Shown: positions 11,600 through 24,739, numbered from the stretch's first letter. The stretch: DNA of 64,000 nucleotides from Dermacentor variabilis (GCF_050947875.1 NC_134569.1:208637627-208701626), one strand, 5' to 3'. The notes: generated by a model from the letters alone, not told the origin. Made by a program: numbers and translations.

Positions 11600-12010
11600 C
11601 CGAAACCGGAAGTGTGCTTCAGGTATTAGCGTCGACGGCTTGGTGCGCTGCAGTCAATTGGGCCGCTGGGCTCTATGGGAGTGTCCGCTCTTGTTCCTTT
11701 ATCTATGCTCCGACCACCGCTCTCTTGTTGACTGCCGTTCGCAATCACCTCGACACCGCTCGCTTTCGCCGACGCGTCGTCGTCACTCTACTCCGAAATG
11801 GGAAAACTAATCGCCACAGTCCCAGAGGCAGAGCTGCATCACCCACGAAAAGCACCAAGGCCTCTCCCTTCTCCGACTAATATTATTGCGGTATATGTGG
11901 ACTGTGTCGCTGCACTTGCCCTCGTCGACACTGGTGCCGCAGTTTCAGCTATTAGCGCCAAACTTTGCCGTTTGTTGCGAAAAGTTACGACGCACAAGAA
12001 AACGTGATGT
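11600..12010 (+). pseudogene. Second Ty3/gypsy gag 3' end and protease fragment
   Basis: The plus strand reads an Arg/Ser-rich Gag tail ('SPRHRSLSPTRRRHSTP', about 11735-11790), then, in a neighbouring frame, 'VYVDCVAALALVDTGAAVSA' (about 11890-11960) with the D-T-G active-site triad of a retropepsin. The two pieces are out of frame with each other. It differs from the 7.8-9.7 kb copy in sequence and orientation. Nothing recognisable of pol follows. Confidence 0.6.
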
Positions 12011-12198
12011 TTGGGCCGCTGCCGTTTGCCATGCGGCGCCCCAAATGCACCTGTTGAGTTGGGGACGCCTTCGGACCCCGGCCAAAACGTCCAGAATAAA
12101 GCGTGGCTTATTTTTTTTTTTCTGTGCGTTCGTGCGTCTCCAAGCTTCAAGTGCCTATTTAACTACGGAATCCCGGATCCCGGCACATTCTCAACTTA

Positions 12199-12221
12199 TA
12201 CATATATATATATATATATAG
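12199..12221. repeat. (TA)n microsatellite
   Basis: Perfect TA repeat of about 11 units. Confidence 0.9.
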
Positions 12222-12224
12222 CTC

Positions 12225-13470
12225 AAGGGCGAATAGCGGTTTCTCTATTTTGTTAGAGGAACAGTTGAACACTATAGAGAAGGGGAGTACCTCCAACGGC
12301 CCTTTGCCCCCATATGGGCCTCCTAGGTCCAGCTAGAAATAGTTTCCAAATGAAGTGGTAGTATAATCTTTGATTGACTGAATCACAGCTACAATATCAA
12401 GCCACATCACTTAGCACACTTCTGTGTTTTTACTTTTGAAATCAAAATAAGACATATAGTCACCCTACATATAATGGCGATGGCTTGTTCTTTTCGCATA
12501 ATAGTAACAACAGTATAGTCCCTACATATACGCGTACGCATAGTTCCAAACACATACACGAGGCCGCGATTAATTTTGAGATTATAAGGTGCACAGATAA
12601 GGAAGATGCACATGGGAAATAATGCATGATTAGCGATACCTTCAAAAGCGAGCTTCATAACGAAAAAAAATATAATAATGAAGCATGAGACACAACATAT
12701 ACAGCGCGCGTATATATAAATATTTGAAGATGTTATGTTCTGGTTACTATTCAGTGCGGCACCCAGTATACGTTATGTATGCTGCATTTTTATGTTGGCT
12801 TTTGCTTTCCGCACCTTTCGAAAGCAAAAAGAGTGCCTCCTTGTTGATGAGTTATTTTTGTTGCTGTTGTAATTTCCGGGTAAAGCAGGCCCCATGCTAA
12901 ATCTGTAGCAAATACTACTGGCATTTTCATTTTCACATATTCACCCCAATTATGGTGCTAAAAACAGTATAACTTTCAGAAATGTGATATTTTTCTGGTA
13001 AATTTGTTCTCGCGTGACATAAGAAAAATCTGTGTTTTCGCAAAACAGCCGACTACATGTCGCATCATACAGAATACAGCAAAGCGGCATGCTCTTGGCA
13101 GGCGATGCGAGTACGAAAAAGACATGCAAACACCCCAAGTTCACTAGTTTCCGCAGGCACATGCAAGCGGGGCATCACACTAATACGTGTACACAAATTT
13201 GGTACTTGCCGTCAACACTTACGGCGGCCGCTGTAGATCTCCATGCCTGATCGCGCTTCATGTTGTTCGTGTGGTCGCGATCGCGCACATCCTACAGGAC
13301 GCGGCGCTGTTCCGTCCACTTCTGTGATGGGGGCCTCGTTAAACCTGGCTTTCTCCTTGACGAGTGCCGGATCGCAACAATGAAAAACGACGACTTAGCA
13401 CTATAAGCAAACGCACATTGACAACACTAGGAACAAGTGTTTTGGGAAAGCGCGCGATCCTTCCGCCAGG
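12225..13470. other. No gene recognised
   Basis: AT-rich to about 13200, then GC-richer. No coding signature on either strand. Confidence 0.3.
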
Positions 13471-13479
13471 TGTTCCGGG

Positions 13480-14850
13480 AAGGATGGGATGGATGGATGA
13501 ATGTTATGAGCGTCCCCTTCGGGACGGGGCGGTGGGTTTCGCCACCAAGCTCTTGCTGTTATACTGCCTAATGTCCTACCGAGGCCAAACAAGAAAAAAA
13601 AAACGCTATTAACTCCCACAACCAAATTTTCTGATCGTCTATTTCGAGCTTTGCTTTTGTAATTCCCCGTTTTTTGTCGTTTCCCTACTTCCACCAATCC
13701 TCCAATCGCCTCTTACTAAGCCCTATTGTGGACATGTTTACTATTCAATTGGTCTCGCTGAACCCAAGGGCTTCAAGGAGGCCAGTGGTGCCTAAATCGA
13801 TCGCTGCGCAGACGTCTTCACATTCTAATAAAACATGCTCCACAGTTTCCCTAGCTTTACCGCAGCAAGCACATGCTTCTTCTTCCTTCTTATATCTCGC
13901 TTTATAGGTGCGTGTTCTAAGGCATCCCGATCTCGCTTCGAAAAGTAATGAGCTTCCCTTTTAGTTATCATAAATGGTTTCTTTCCTAATTAAATTTTTT
14001 CCGCTTAAGGAGTTACTCATGGCAGGTTTCTTTTCCATTGCCGCCACCAATGAGATTATTTCAGCCTCTCTGAATTTCCTCTTGACCTTCTTTGTTGCTG
14101 TGTTGCCCACCCTACAGGCTGCATACTTGCTGGTAAGCTTCCTAGTTCTTTTCCTCCACTGTGAATCAATGTTTTCCCTGTAAGGATACCTAAACACTTT
14201 CCCAGGCCATTCTCTTTCTTCCATACTCCTCAGTCGTTCTTCATACTCAATTTTACTGCGAGCTTCCCCCACTTCAAAACTTGTCCAGCCCATATCACCC
14301 TGCACAGCTTCATTTGTAGTCTACCCGTGAGCGCCAATGGGAGGCGTCCCACTGACCTTTGTTTCCCATCGAGTCCCGATTGTACCCCTAATTTAAAGCA
14401 AACAACTGCATTCCCAAAAGAAAGTCCTGGAACCATTACACCTTTCCACATACCTCGGGACACCTCGTACCTATCGTATTACTATAGCGCGCTCTGCTTC
14501 ATTATGGCTGCATTTATCTTCCCCTTTACTGTTTTTTTCCTGTGTTTCCACATATCTGTTGCCTTCGTTTATCCATATACCAAAGCATTTACGTTCTCTT
14601 ACGCGAGATATTTCCTGGCCCTGTATTGCTACTGTCTGTTCACTGTTTTCATTGAATACCTTAACACCTGATTTTCTAACACTAAATTTCAAACCTAAAT
14701 TCTTGCCTTCCTGTCCACAGACATAAGCCAGACGTTGCAAATCGCTTTGCTTGTTAGGTAGCAACACAATGTCGTACGCGTGAAATAGACATGAAAACTG
14801 CTGCTCTACTACTGCACCCGCCGGAAAAACACAAGGCTGTTTTAAAAGCA
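13480..14850 (-). pseudogene. 5'-truncated LINE: last part of reverse transcriptase to 3' tail
   Basis: Minus-strand text runs from the RT catalytic region ('FHAYDIVLL', the F/Y-A-D-D box damaged to H-A-Y-D; about 14790), through 'LQRLAYVCGQEGKNLGLKFS' and 'KSGVKVFNE' (14765-14660), a 'WKGVMVPGLSFGNAVVCFK' segment (about 14440), 'MGWTSFEV' with 'ARSKIEYEERL' (14300-14230), and the closing Cys/His cluster C-C-G-K-A-R-E-T-V-E-H then C (about 13870-13835). The 3' UTR ends in an ATCC/CATC simple repeat at about 13484-13500. Frames shift repeatedly. This is a dead copy; RT motifs 0-5 are missing. Confidence 0.75.
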
Positions 14851-16100
14851 TAAGCTTATGCTATGAAGATTTTGATGAGCATGAATTTTACCGAAATAGA
14901 AGGTGGTAAACCTATGCTGCAAGTTCAACAGAAATTATTTACAATATTTAACAGCAGCAGTCAAGACAAACTGTTAAGATTTCATTCTATTTTACATGAC
15001 AAGGGTCTCCAATGACTAAATCAGGACAGTACATTACGACGGCAACAGTAAAGAACATTGCATAATTCGACTCTCTTAAAATAGCTTCGCTGCAGGACCA
15101 TTAAGTCACCTTCGCCGCAGCACATTCCTGTTAAGGGGTGATCATAACAAAAGTGAAAAGGGGCTACTGTTACGGGTCATTATGCGTGTTCTTTAATTTT
15201 GCACGCGCGCACCCGCCGTCTCTTCTCACATTAGGCGCAAAACTCACAGGTCTGAAAAATTATGTGACACGGCTCTGGCGATTTCACCACTTGTTTCACC
15301 CATTTTACGCACCCCCAATATGAGACCGTAAAGCAGCCTCAGGTACGCGTTCCTTACTTATACACGTGCACTGGAAGCCCCTGTGACCTGCTTCTGACAT
15401 TTGCTGAAGCAATTTCGGTCCCTTGTTTTGGGGTCATGGCCCTAAAGAGTGTTCGTACTCTGACAAGAGACGGCGCGTGCGCGCACACACTTTAGGCCCT
15501 CACTACCTTTCTACAAGCAGAATGGTCTTTGTAACAAGTCTTTGCATATTAGACACCTCCAACAAATCAATGTAGTAGCAATCGAAATATTAGTCGTCAG
15601 ACAGATGGGTAGTGGCGTTTGCAGTACTTCCAACTTGCACAATCTTAGTTCCCGTAATCCGCCAGACAATGTGTCATTCACCGCATTACACAACTGTATT
15701 GCGGTGGGAGCACTGTGAACCGCGTGCTTCAACGCAATACAACTGGTACATTACGGTGAAGCATAATAGAGCACATCCGTTGCCAGCTGCCTGATGTGTA
15801 AGCGATGAGCACACAGCACGAAATTAAATTTCTGTCGCGGGAGGAGCATTATCAAACGAACGGACAGGATGAATGCCCGGTTTCCGCTTATATGCAAAAC
15901 GACCAGTTAAAAAAATTAAGTAACAAATACAAGAGATCAAGCCGGCGGGCAGGACACACAAACAAGTTCATGCTAGCACCCATTAAGAAACCACGTGAAC
16001 CAGAGGCTTTTTATGTACTGTTTGCTGTCGGAGCTCACTTTGAGAGATGTATCGCTATCTACGAAGCAGGCGGCAAAGTTCCATTCGCTTCTGCTTGTTT
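14851..16100. other. No gene recognised
   Basis: No conserved coding text. The largest ORF (15805-16191, 128 codons) is rich in basic residues and has no motif I know. Confidence 0.3.
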
Positions 16101-16610
16101 TCGCAGGATACAGCTACCACGAAAGCCGCAGAAACCACATAATCACCTTCTAAAGAACTGTTGGGCAACATACCATAAGGTTCAAACCTAACCTATTTAA
16201 ACGACACACTTAAAGAAAACTATTCATGTTTTCTCCTATCACAACCCGACGAACTTGTCGCGTTGATCACTTTTGCGCCGTCCATTTAAAAGTGGAAAAA
16301 GCGGCGACGACATTGCAGACAAACCACATCACCTTCCACAAAGCTAGTGGGCAACACGAGCCACGGGCACAGGCGAAGTCTGCAAAACATTACACGGGCA
16401 GAACGACTACGACCACACTTGATCACTTCCCCACACGCTCTCACATTTAACGACATTAAATAAACCTGCCACAGACGCTCCACCAGTCACGGGCACAGGC
16501 GAAGTTCGTAAAGGCAGAACGGAAGTGCTCACTTATTCAGAGCTCTTGTCGCGTTCATCACTTTAGCGCCATCTATTTAAAAATAATAAACGAAGCCAAG
16601 TCAAATCACT
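16100..16610. repeat. Imperfect direct repeats, about 190-290 bp apart
   Basis: 'CTTGTCGCGTT.ATCACTTT.G' followed by 'CGCC.TC.ATTTAAAA' occurs at about 16254 and 16545; 'CACGGGCACAGGCGAAGT' at about 16362 and 16488; 'ACCACAT.ATCACCTTC' plus 'GTGGGCAACA' at about 16133 and 16322. Together these suggest an old tandem duplication. Confidence 0.55.
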
Positions 16611-18270
16611 ATTAAGCGTCTATTTGACGGAACCTAGCGTTTTCGGGCCCTAGTTAACCTTATTTCGTGCTACACCTGGTAAAGTATAAGTGAAACTAAG
16701 CATGGTAAATGCCAAAGAAATCATACATTTTTCTTGTTTGCTTTTGTGGAAGCGCCATATTGTTGACATTATACGGCATACTGGCAATAACGTTGATTTT
16801 ACAAGCTCAACATTTTGCATTTCCAGCCTCATTTGAACTCTTTGAACAATTCTGCAGGACCAGTTTTGGAACTACCCAATCACAATTCTGTAATCTAATC
16901 AAAATATTTTCAGCGCCTGGGTTATTTTGTAGTGGTTTTAGTTATTACAGTGATGAAGGCCAAAAATTGCACTTTTGTTTGTTTGACCCTGAATTAGCGT
17001 AGGCATTTTTATTGGAAGTGTTAAGTGAACACAATCATGTCATGCGCAGCATACTGATTTTCCTTAACTATTGTAAGAACTTGGGACATATTTTGTTTTC
17101 ATTTTCTGTATCTGTACTTGTTTTTAAAGGAAAATTATAGATGTCATTAGATATACGTCAGATTATTGGCATCAGTACAGGTTTCAAAAAGTTATATCAC
17201 TTAAAAAGTACAGCTTTAATATTTCTGAAAGCTTGTCTAATATGAAAAGCCCATGAAATACTTTGGTATTTCCTTAGACAATAAAAAGAATTTCATTCTA
17301 TCGTGCCTGAGACGGGGCATGTCTCTAAGTTTATTCATAATTATTTAACAAAGTGCAGAATGTTTCTTTAAACGTGATGCCCAATCTACACTTATTGACT
17401 GGTGTACATTGTTGGCACATGCATATATTGTGGTATAAAGGTTGAATCAGGCTGAATGGTATATCCACTGATGCAACCTAGAAAAATTATTATTTATTGA
17501 ATAGCACAAAAAATTTGCAGAACCACCATTTTTCTTATAGCTGAAAAACTAAATAAAAGATATAATGCTTTCAAAACAACTGATCTAAAAAATGCAAATA
17601 TGGTTCGTCCATAAATTATACAGGCTTACTTAAAAAACAAATATTAATCTGAAATTAGTTTCATTGGGTAAAATAAATAATAAAACTCCTTGCATCTTAG
17701 GTGTTTGTGCCATGCAGTGAAGCAGTTCCCTAATGCACAAGTAAATTGCCCTTGCAGTAAAAAAAGCTTACACTTGTTTGACGACTTTGCACAGCACTTC
17801 TCGTAGTTTGTACTCTTTTGTGTCTTCCATCACTAGTGCTTAAGTTCTGAAGTCATTGGTGTTGGTCACTTTCAATTACCAGTCATAACATCTGTGGATT
17901 AGTTTGATTCTGCATTAGAACTGGTCAAAATGTGGCCTTCTATGAAATTTTGGCATTTTGTGGTATTGCTTGCAATTGTGATGATTACGGTCGTTCGTCA
18001 CTAGTTTGTGTGTCTTAGGACGAGAAGGGATGTGCAAGAAACGCTAGTAAGCGGAAACAAATGTTTATCTTTGACACAAACGATGGGCAAAAGAAAGGAA
18101 AAGAAAACAAAGCAGCATCACAGATCAAGCTTCACACGCAGACAAATATACTCGAGGCTCAGTGCAAAGAGGGACAAGGAGTTAAGACAACCAGTCCTAC
18201 ACCAACGTTGGGCGCGTCAATAGTTCGAAAGACCATCTCACCCCAGTTAAAAAAAATAATTGAAACCATT
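16611..18270. other. AT-rich stretch without recognised genes
   Basis: Strongly AT-rich, with many stops in all frames. The 97-codon ORF at 16709 has a hydrophobic N-terminus but no supportable identity. Confidence 0.35.
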
Positions 18271-18490
18271 TCCAAATATCAATAGGTCCAAATGAAAACG
18301 GCAATTTTCCAATTGGGGCAAGTGTTATCACGAACAGGACCATTTAGACCAGTTAGAACGGCCAATTGGTTCAAATGGAAACCCTCACTTCTAGTTGGGC
18401 CAGATGGCGTCTCCAGCGGGACCATTTGGGTTAATCTGAATTTCCAAATGGTCCAAATGGAGTTATCAAAACCATTTGGAAAAAATTTAA
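18270..18490. repeat. Block of repeated palindromic octamers (CCAATTGG / CCATTTGG)
   Basis: The words CCATTTGG, CCAATTGG, CCAAATGG and close variants recur about every 20-40 bases. The same style of block recurs at 32117-32330. The individual octamers are palindromic or nearly so, so the block is self-complementary. No protein is encoded. Confidence 0.55.
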
Positions 18491-18536
18491 GTAAAATGTT
18501 GGTCTTCTGTGTACAAAAATTGCAGATTTCTCTTTC

Positions 18537-18783
18537 TGGGTTTTTATATGCCAAAACCATGACATCATTCTGAGGTGCACCGTAGTAGGACTCCGGATTA
18601 ATTTTGACCACCTGGGAAGGTTCTTATATATAACGCGTGGGCCGAATGCATGACCCACAGGTGTTTTTTTTTCTTTTTTTTGCATTTTGCCCCCCTCGAA
18701 AGGCGGCCGCCGTGGCCGGGATTTGATCGCGCACCTCCAGGCTTAGCAGCACAACGCCAAAGCCTCTACACCACCACGGCGGG
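18537..18783 (-). mobile_element. Ruka-type tRNA-derived SINE, diverged
   Basis: Read on the minus strand, it starts CCCGCCGTGGTG at 18783, has a tRNA-like head with B-box text near 18722 (GATCAAATCCCGG), then 'GGCGGCCGCC', a body with 'ACCCACGCG' and 'CTTCCCAGGTGGTCAAAATT', and ends '...GCATATAAAAACCC'. The same layout is seen at 33808-34060. Ruka is a known SINE of ixodid ticks. Internal changes (for example a T-rich run at 18663-18680) show age. Confidence 0.7.
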
Positions 18784-18963
18784 TAATTGTCCCAGACACA
18801 AGTACCAGTTAGTCACATTAACCAAAATGTCTGCAGGAATGAGTTCGAGTCGTTGGCATATTGACACGTGTGCATGTTTATCTTTCTCGGGTGACCACGT
18901 TTCACCGCTTAACAAATATCACGCAGCGCAGGACGCGCCTGCATGTATAGGAAGTTTCTGAAA

Positions 18964-19275
18964 TGTTATCGATGGTTCCATCCGCTGTCTGTCACCGAAC
19001 CTTGTGTAATCTGATTGCATGTATGCACGACGCGAATAGTTTAGAACTTTGTGGAAGACACGCGGGTCCCAGTGATTAGTCTGGAACATTCGGTGATTCA
19101 TGTATAAAACCCGACGCGCTTGACCCGTTGATCAGATTTTCGACGATCGCCGACTGTATTTGTCGCAATCGTTGCGCTATAAGTGTAGCCTGTTTTGTGG
19201 GCACAGGTTCGCCCAATAAATGTTTCTCTTTCACAGTATTGCTACTGTCTTCTTAAACGTCACCACCACGTGACA
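18964..19275 (+). mobile_element. Probable solo LTR
   Basis: A TG...CA block with LTR-like control signals in order: TATAAAA at 19103-19109, AATAAA at 19215-19220, then 'CACGTGACA' ending at 19275. The start at TGTTATCG (18964) is a guess; the flanking 4-5 bp do not match obviously, so the boundaries are uncertain. No internal coding region adjoins it. Confidence 0.45.
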
Positions 19276-20940
19276 ATATAATACCACATTAATATAAAAA
19301 GAGGCCAGAGTATTGCATTGCCAGGAAGTTTCATGGCATAAGTATTACAAAAGCACAGTTCTTGTGTATTTGTGCGTTTTTGTGTAGTTTATGTATTACA
19401 AAAGCATATATGTTTATTAGTACAGCATGACAACAAACAGTGCCCATTCATTTCCCCCACTTACAATGTAAGAAAAAGAAAACATGTTCTTATGATCGCT
19501 TGTACTCTTGCACAGAAAATGCTTGGCAGAGATGAATCTTATGTTTTGTCTGCTTTGTCGTCGCTATGTAGACACTCAGAATTTTCTCAGTCGTAATGAT
19601 AATAAGACGATTCAGCTCAAGCTATGCTGGAAATTAAAGGTACTGCAGATGAGCCGCAGCTGCTTTCATTCGCAAGGCACCGCTAGCCAAATGAAACGGT
19701 AAAAAGAGATTTATGTCCAACTTGGCTTGTGGAACAGAAGAGCCTTAATTTAGCTATAATACAACCCAATCCTCTTTGCACAAAGTGGGAAATAGTAAAC
19801 AATATAGTAATGCAATAAAAAACAAGTAACAAGTTGATGAAGAAGCGAAATATAGTTATCGCAATAAAGTAACACTAAATATAAGGAAAAGTTCAATACT
19901 TTACACATTCAAATAAAGCAATGCGTACACAACTAAGCAAACATTAAAAACACATTAATCAACACTAAATTCACTTCAGTTTATTCATACAAATGCAATA
20001 GTTACTCTCCGACTACATCAAGAAATAAAAAAAATTGAAAAGGTTCAGCAGTCACGCTTCCTTCCTCAATAATAGGTGCGTAGCAACGACACCCTCAGTG
20101 TGTAGACAGCAGCGTGCCTCCTAGTCACAATGAATCGTCAGCTGTAGGAGACTTCACGCAAAATTTTTATTACAGAAGTTGGACAAAAAAAAACTTTTGT
20201 GCGTTCTGCAAGATTAGGCCATTATACAAAGAACCAAATGTTACGAAAAGTCCCAAGAAACAATAAGCACTTTTGAGCAATGCACAATTCCCCCATTTAG
20301 CTGCTTAACGTGCCACCTGAGAGGTACTTTTGTCAACATTGCAGTTACACGTACGCTAATTGAGTAAAATTCAAAGGCAGTGTGGAGAATTCCAGATCAT
20401 CAAAACCTTTCGACCATGTTTGTTGTACATGTGATACAGAGTAATGTAATGTGCATAACATACTAAAATTTACATAGTGAATGAGCTAGGCACAGGCAAA
20501 ATGTCCACATTTAATCCAACTTTCATAAGCGCACAAACATTTAAAATTTCCGAGGCTGACATCAGAGTTCTTTCTGCTGCTGCTTGTCGAACTTTCACCA
20601 GGTGATGCGTTAACAAATTATCATATTTCACAACAAAGCATCGCATGCGTCGGGCTGCAATGCACGCTTCATTGCTACATTTTCAAAGAATGGCTTCTAT
20701 TATGGCATACGAATGGTCTATAGGTTGAGCTGTCGAACTATTTGTTATTCTTTTCGAGGAGTAGCTACGGCTAGTACAAATCGCCCTTTTCTCAGCATGT
20801 GGGGGTACTGTACAAAAACGGTGGGAACATCAGTGGCAGACAGGCTACTTGTTTGATATGGGACACCTCTTCCAAAGAGACGCATGTTTTCTGAAACAGC
20901 CGCAGTTTTCTGCGTGACTATTGAGTCGAGAGATATACAC
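19276..20940. other. AT-rich stretch without recognised genes
   Basis: No conserved coding text. The end nearest 20940 may be the degenerate C-terminal or 3' region of the CACTA-like transposase read on the minus strand. Confidence 0.3.
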
Positions 20941-20949
20941 TAATTGCAG

Positions 20950-22279
20950 ACTCTTACTTCATTTGTCATGCTCGTTAGTTGTTCAATTAGACCTTCAACC
21001 TGAAGCATTTTGCACATTGATGTGGTATGCCATTAGCAGCATTTACAACAGCTTGCAGGGTACCATTACCAGCTTCAAATGGGAAGGCAGAGTGTGTCCA
21101 CAGTGGGCGCCATTGCATCACAGTTTTTGCAGTATGTGTCAGCTGATGCATGTTAAAAGTCATGCACGTTTTGCCATAGAGAAATTGTGCAACAATATCA
21201 AATACTACAAATAGTTATGCTCGGACAAGGTCTGAAGAGGTTATGCTGAGCATTAGCAAGATAAGCAAAGCCTCAACAAGGCAAGCCCAGTGTTTGACGC
21301 AGGATTTGTTTAAAACTCCATGTAACACTGGCAAGCTGTAAAGCAGAATCCAATCTTCAGTCTTTCGCTTTCCACCATTTTCTTTTATTGGCCTTGGCAA
21401 CCGCCGGACTTCCCTTGGTGGCGCAAGTGCTGCTAGGCTTGCATCGAGCGCCCATCGTTGCCTTCCAATGTAGAAATCACAGTTTGTGTCGCAGAAACAC
21501 ACTTCTAAAAACTGTCTGGCCACTCCCAACAAATACAATGCATTTAGTCAGGGACAAAACCCCAAACTATATGAAATTATGGTAGGTTAAGGAGTGGAGA
21601 AACAGTTTTTATGCCTCTTTCAGAATTACCTTGAGTTACTGCAATTTCCGCATTCTCCAAAGTTTCATTTTCTCTGTGTTCTGGTGGCTCATTCTTTTCA
21701 ACTGGATATCTGGTAGCCCCTGCCACTCTTTCACCTTCCTGCAGACACCAGTTGCAGCCATAGTATGTGTTGAATTGCATGACGTCTTGCATTGGGGCTC
21801 TTGCAACTGAATGGACTGCACAACAAATGCAGTATGCTCTGAATAGTTTTGCTTGCTCTTCATGCTCCAGTATAAATCCATTCTCAGACAAATCATCCAT
21901 TGTTTCCAGAAATGCATCAAGGAATAAGTACATATCAGGTATCTTTCTGATATGTTTCACCTCTGCGTTTCTGAGTTTTCACCTCTGCAAAGAGCTTACT
22001 AAGCTTATACTTAGATTGAGGCACAACAGGTCTTTCAAAGAAGTTGATAATCTCTATAAGGCTCGTTAGTCCTATGAATGTCAAATTGTTTAGGGCATGC
22101 TTTAGAATCATTAAGAGGATGTCTGCTTTAGAAACAAGCTTTTCATTTAGTGCCTCCTGAAGCGATTCACCAAGCTGTGCTCTATTTGTGTCAGTATTGC
22201 TGAAAAGGTGTTGGTCAGCTTGCGATTCCTCTTGGTCGTCATTCACGTGTTTCGGTTCACAGTGACTTAAGTCTTGCAC
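20950..22279 (-). pseudogene. CACTA/EnSpm-like transposase (Transposase_21 / DUF4218 type), broken
   Basis: Minus strand from 22279: an acidic lead, a helical segment ending 'FFERPVVPQSKYKLSKLF' (about 22020), 'CAVHSVARAPMQDVMQFN' with 'YGCNWCLQEGERVAG' (about 21830-21710), 'SPLLNLP' (about 21590), then text equivalent to 'WGFVPDYMH' but with TAA in place of Tyr. Next come 'LPRPIKENGGKRKTEDW' and 'LLYSLPVLHGVL' (about 21420-21320), and, after an in-frame TAA at 21215, 'TFNMHQLTHTAKTVMQW' and 'PLWTHSAFPFEAGNGTLQ' (about 21150-21045), the DUF4218 hallmark. At least three stop codons and one frameshift. In live elements this protein excises CACTA transposons with 3-bp duplications. The element ends are not identified. 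Confidence 0.75.
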
Positions 22280-22928
22280 TGTGTTGCCAAGTTCGTCATG
22301 TTGGGTGCCCTGCAGATCAGAGTTTATTTGTTAGGTACGTGCACTTCAAATGTGTATTCACTAAGTTTGTGCATACCGATGCGTCGAGGCAAGGCCAATT
22401 GTCTCACCATCACTGTCGAGATCTGCTGGATAACAGCACTCTTCACCTTCGCTGCATGTGATAGATTGACTGGTGTCATGCACATCTTCGACAGTGGCCG
22501 CATGGTTTTGATTGCAGCCACCTCTTAGTGGCCCACCTTTCTCGTAGAGATTTCTCGCGCGTACACTTGCACCGGACTATTGAGATGTCTGTATAAGAAA
22601 TATTGCATACTATATGCATTGCTGCACATGTGAGTGCATTATTTAGGAAACGTTTTTGCATGTGAATCAACGATTTCTCTTTATATACTATATGCAAGCT
22701 GTCCCAGTTAACTTCAGTTACAAAATATGCAAATGTCACCTAGTTGGACAGAACAAAGCTAATGTTGTTTGCATTCGCTTGATGATACTGAAACTACTTT
22801 TTTCATTGCGGATAGTTAGATAATTAGTCCGTATTAATTAATCAACTTCTCAAACAAAGTAAATGAAAAGTGTCAATGAGAAAATTGTAGAGCTTCATTA
22901 ACAACTCCCGACACAGCTTTGTTTTCCG

Positions 22929-23078
22929 TAATACGTGCTACATGAAAGTGTTTTTCCGAGAGTGAAGGAAGCCCGCGAATACATGCAAAGTGCCTTGAGC
23001 GCGGCTGGTCGCACTGCAATTTTGCGTGCATTTGGGGCTTCTTTCACGCTCGGAAAAACACTTATGTAGCACGTATTT
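22929..23078. repeat. Hairpin: about 48-bp inverted repeat with about 52-bp loop (MITE-like)
   Basis: Left arm (22929-22977) begins AATACGTGCTACATGAAAGT and continues with TTTTTCCGAG; right arm (23030-23078) is its near-perfect complement, ending ACTTATGTAGCACGTATT. The unit could be a miniature inverted-repeat element; TA/TTA flanks are compatible with a TA target. It directly abuts the (CA)n array. Confidence 0.7.
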
Positions 23079-23086
23079 AGCCGACC

Positions 23087-23186
<100 letters not shown>

Positions 23187-23239
23187 GATATATATATATA
23201 TCATTAATTCATTCTGACAGTGGTTTTCCGGCAATATGC

Positions 23240-24480
23240 TCTGCTAAATATGAGCATCTATGCGGCAGTTGTCTCTCGTAAGTAAGAATTTCCTCGGGTG
23301 ATGCACAATATACAGGCACAAAATGCATGCTGGTAGGCTTAATCGCGTTCTAGCGCTGTGGAACAGAAGCTAATTGTCCCATTATAATCCCTGTCAGGAG
23401 TTGTTGGATCGTCGCTCTCTCCTGTCCACACGCCCTCTGCCCCTCCAGCACTTCGTAGTGCCGTGCACTCGTCCTCGATAGCTGGCCGCGGTTCCACCGG
23501 ACCTTCACTTGAGCTCGGATGGTATGAACCATCACTTCTTAAGGATTCCTGCATAACGATTACGCTTCAAATGTTACTCGGAACATGCATATTCTGCCAA
23601 AACAAAGAGTTGATCGAAAAAGGAAAATTCACTTACAGCTTTAGCGAGCCGCGACACGGCTGATGAATCTGTTGATCTGAGCACATAGAAAACACTGCTT
23701 GGATTTAGGTACTCTTCGTACCTTCCGCGCTTCCTTCGTTTTTTCTGCGGTTCAATGTCGCCAATTCACAACTGACCACTAAGCGTACATACGTGGTCTG
23801 CTTGCAGTCAATTCAGTATGTGAACAGCAACCATGTTTACACCACTGTTTACAATTTCACAGCGTAATTATATAGCCAAATTCTTTTACAAATTCTTTTA
23901 TGTTCGTCATTGCTTTCATTAAGTGAGCAAAATGCGTAACAAGCGTTTCGTTGTAAATGTTGACGATCGCAGATACCTTTCGGCGCCCGTTACGATATGT
24001 TTGGATAAAGCACAGCCTTTGAGATTTGGACGTGAGATTCGAGATTGGAACACACTGTTTGGCATTGGATGGCAAGTAAAAGTACGTAAAAAAGTGGTGT
24101 GTCTGTTGATGGTGGTGTTAAAATAAAGAGACTTGCACCGTTTTATGTGTTTCCTAAACGCACGACTCAAACAATTTTTAGGCATAAAACAATTTGTAAT
24201 TTAGCAATATTGTTTAAATTTCATGTTTCACGTCTATGAAATAACTTTTCTTTGGAAATAAATTTTTTCTCAGCGTCGTTTTTCCTTGGCGACCGAAGCG
24301 GATAGCATAATCGACGTCGAAAATTCGCAACATGTGCGTGCTGCACACCATTCTGAACTTTGTAATGATCGCCTTGTTTGCTTCTAAGTCTGTCTGAGAA
24401 CGGCACATTGATCACCCGCGCCTAAGTGCGGTACGAAATCGACAAGCATCTGGCAATTGTGCCAGTGACACATTAAGAAC
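23240..24480. other. No further gene recognised
   Basis: Apart from the possible exon at 23339-23554, no coding signature is seen. AT-rich with scattered short ORFs. Confidence 0.3.
23339..23554 (-). other. Possible N-terminal exon of the CACTA-like gene
   Basis: A 71-codon ORF rich in Ser, Glu, Asp and Pro, about 1 kb upstream of the transposase pseudogene on the same strand. Acidic low-complexity N-termini are usual in this family, but there is no motif, and linkage is only by position. Confidence 0.25.
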
Positions 24481-24689
24481 TTCATGCCTGACTATGACTG
24501 TTCGGCGGCTTATTATATGGTGAAGCTGACGGAGATGGCTGGCACGTGTGCCCACTACCGTGCCAGAATTTTGCAGGTTGGAGGTAAGTTTGCGCGTTTC
24601 CAAAGCTCTTGTATTGACAGATTGCACTATTGCATTATTGCACTACACACGAGTGTACGTGTGACGCACACTCGTTTGAGTTAAATGGT

Positions 24690-24691
<2 letters not shown>

Positions 24692-24739
<48 letters not shown>

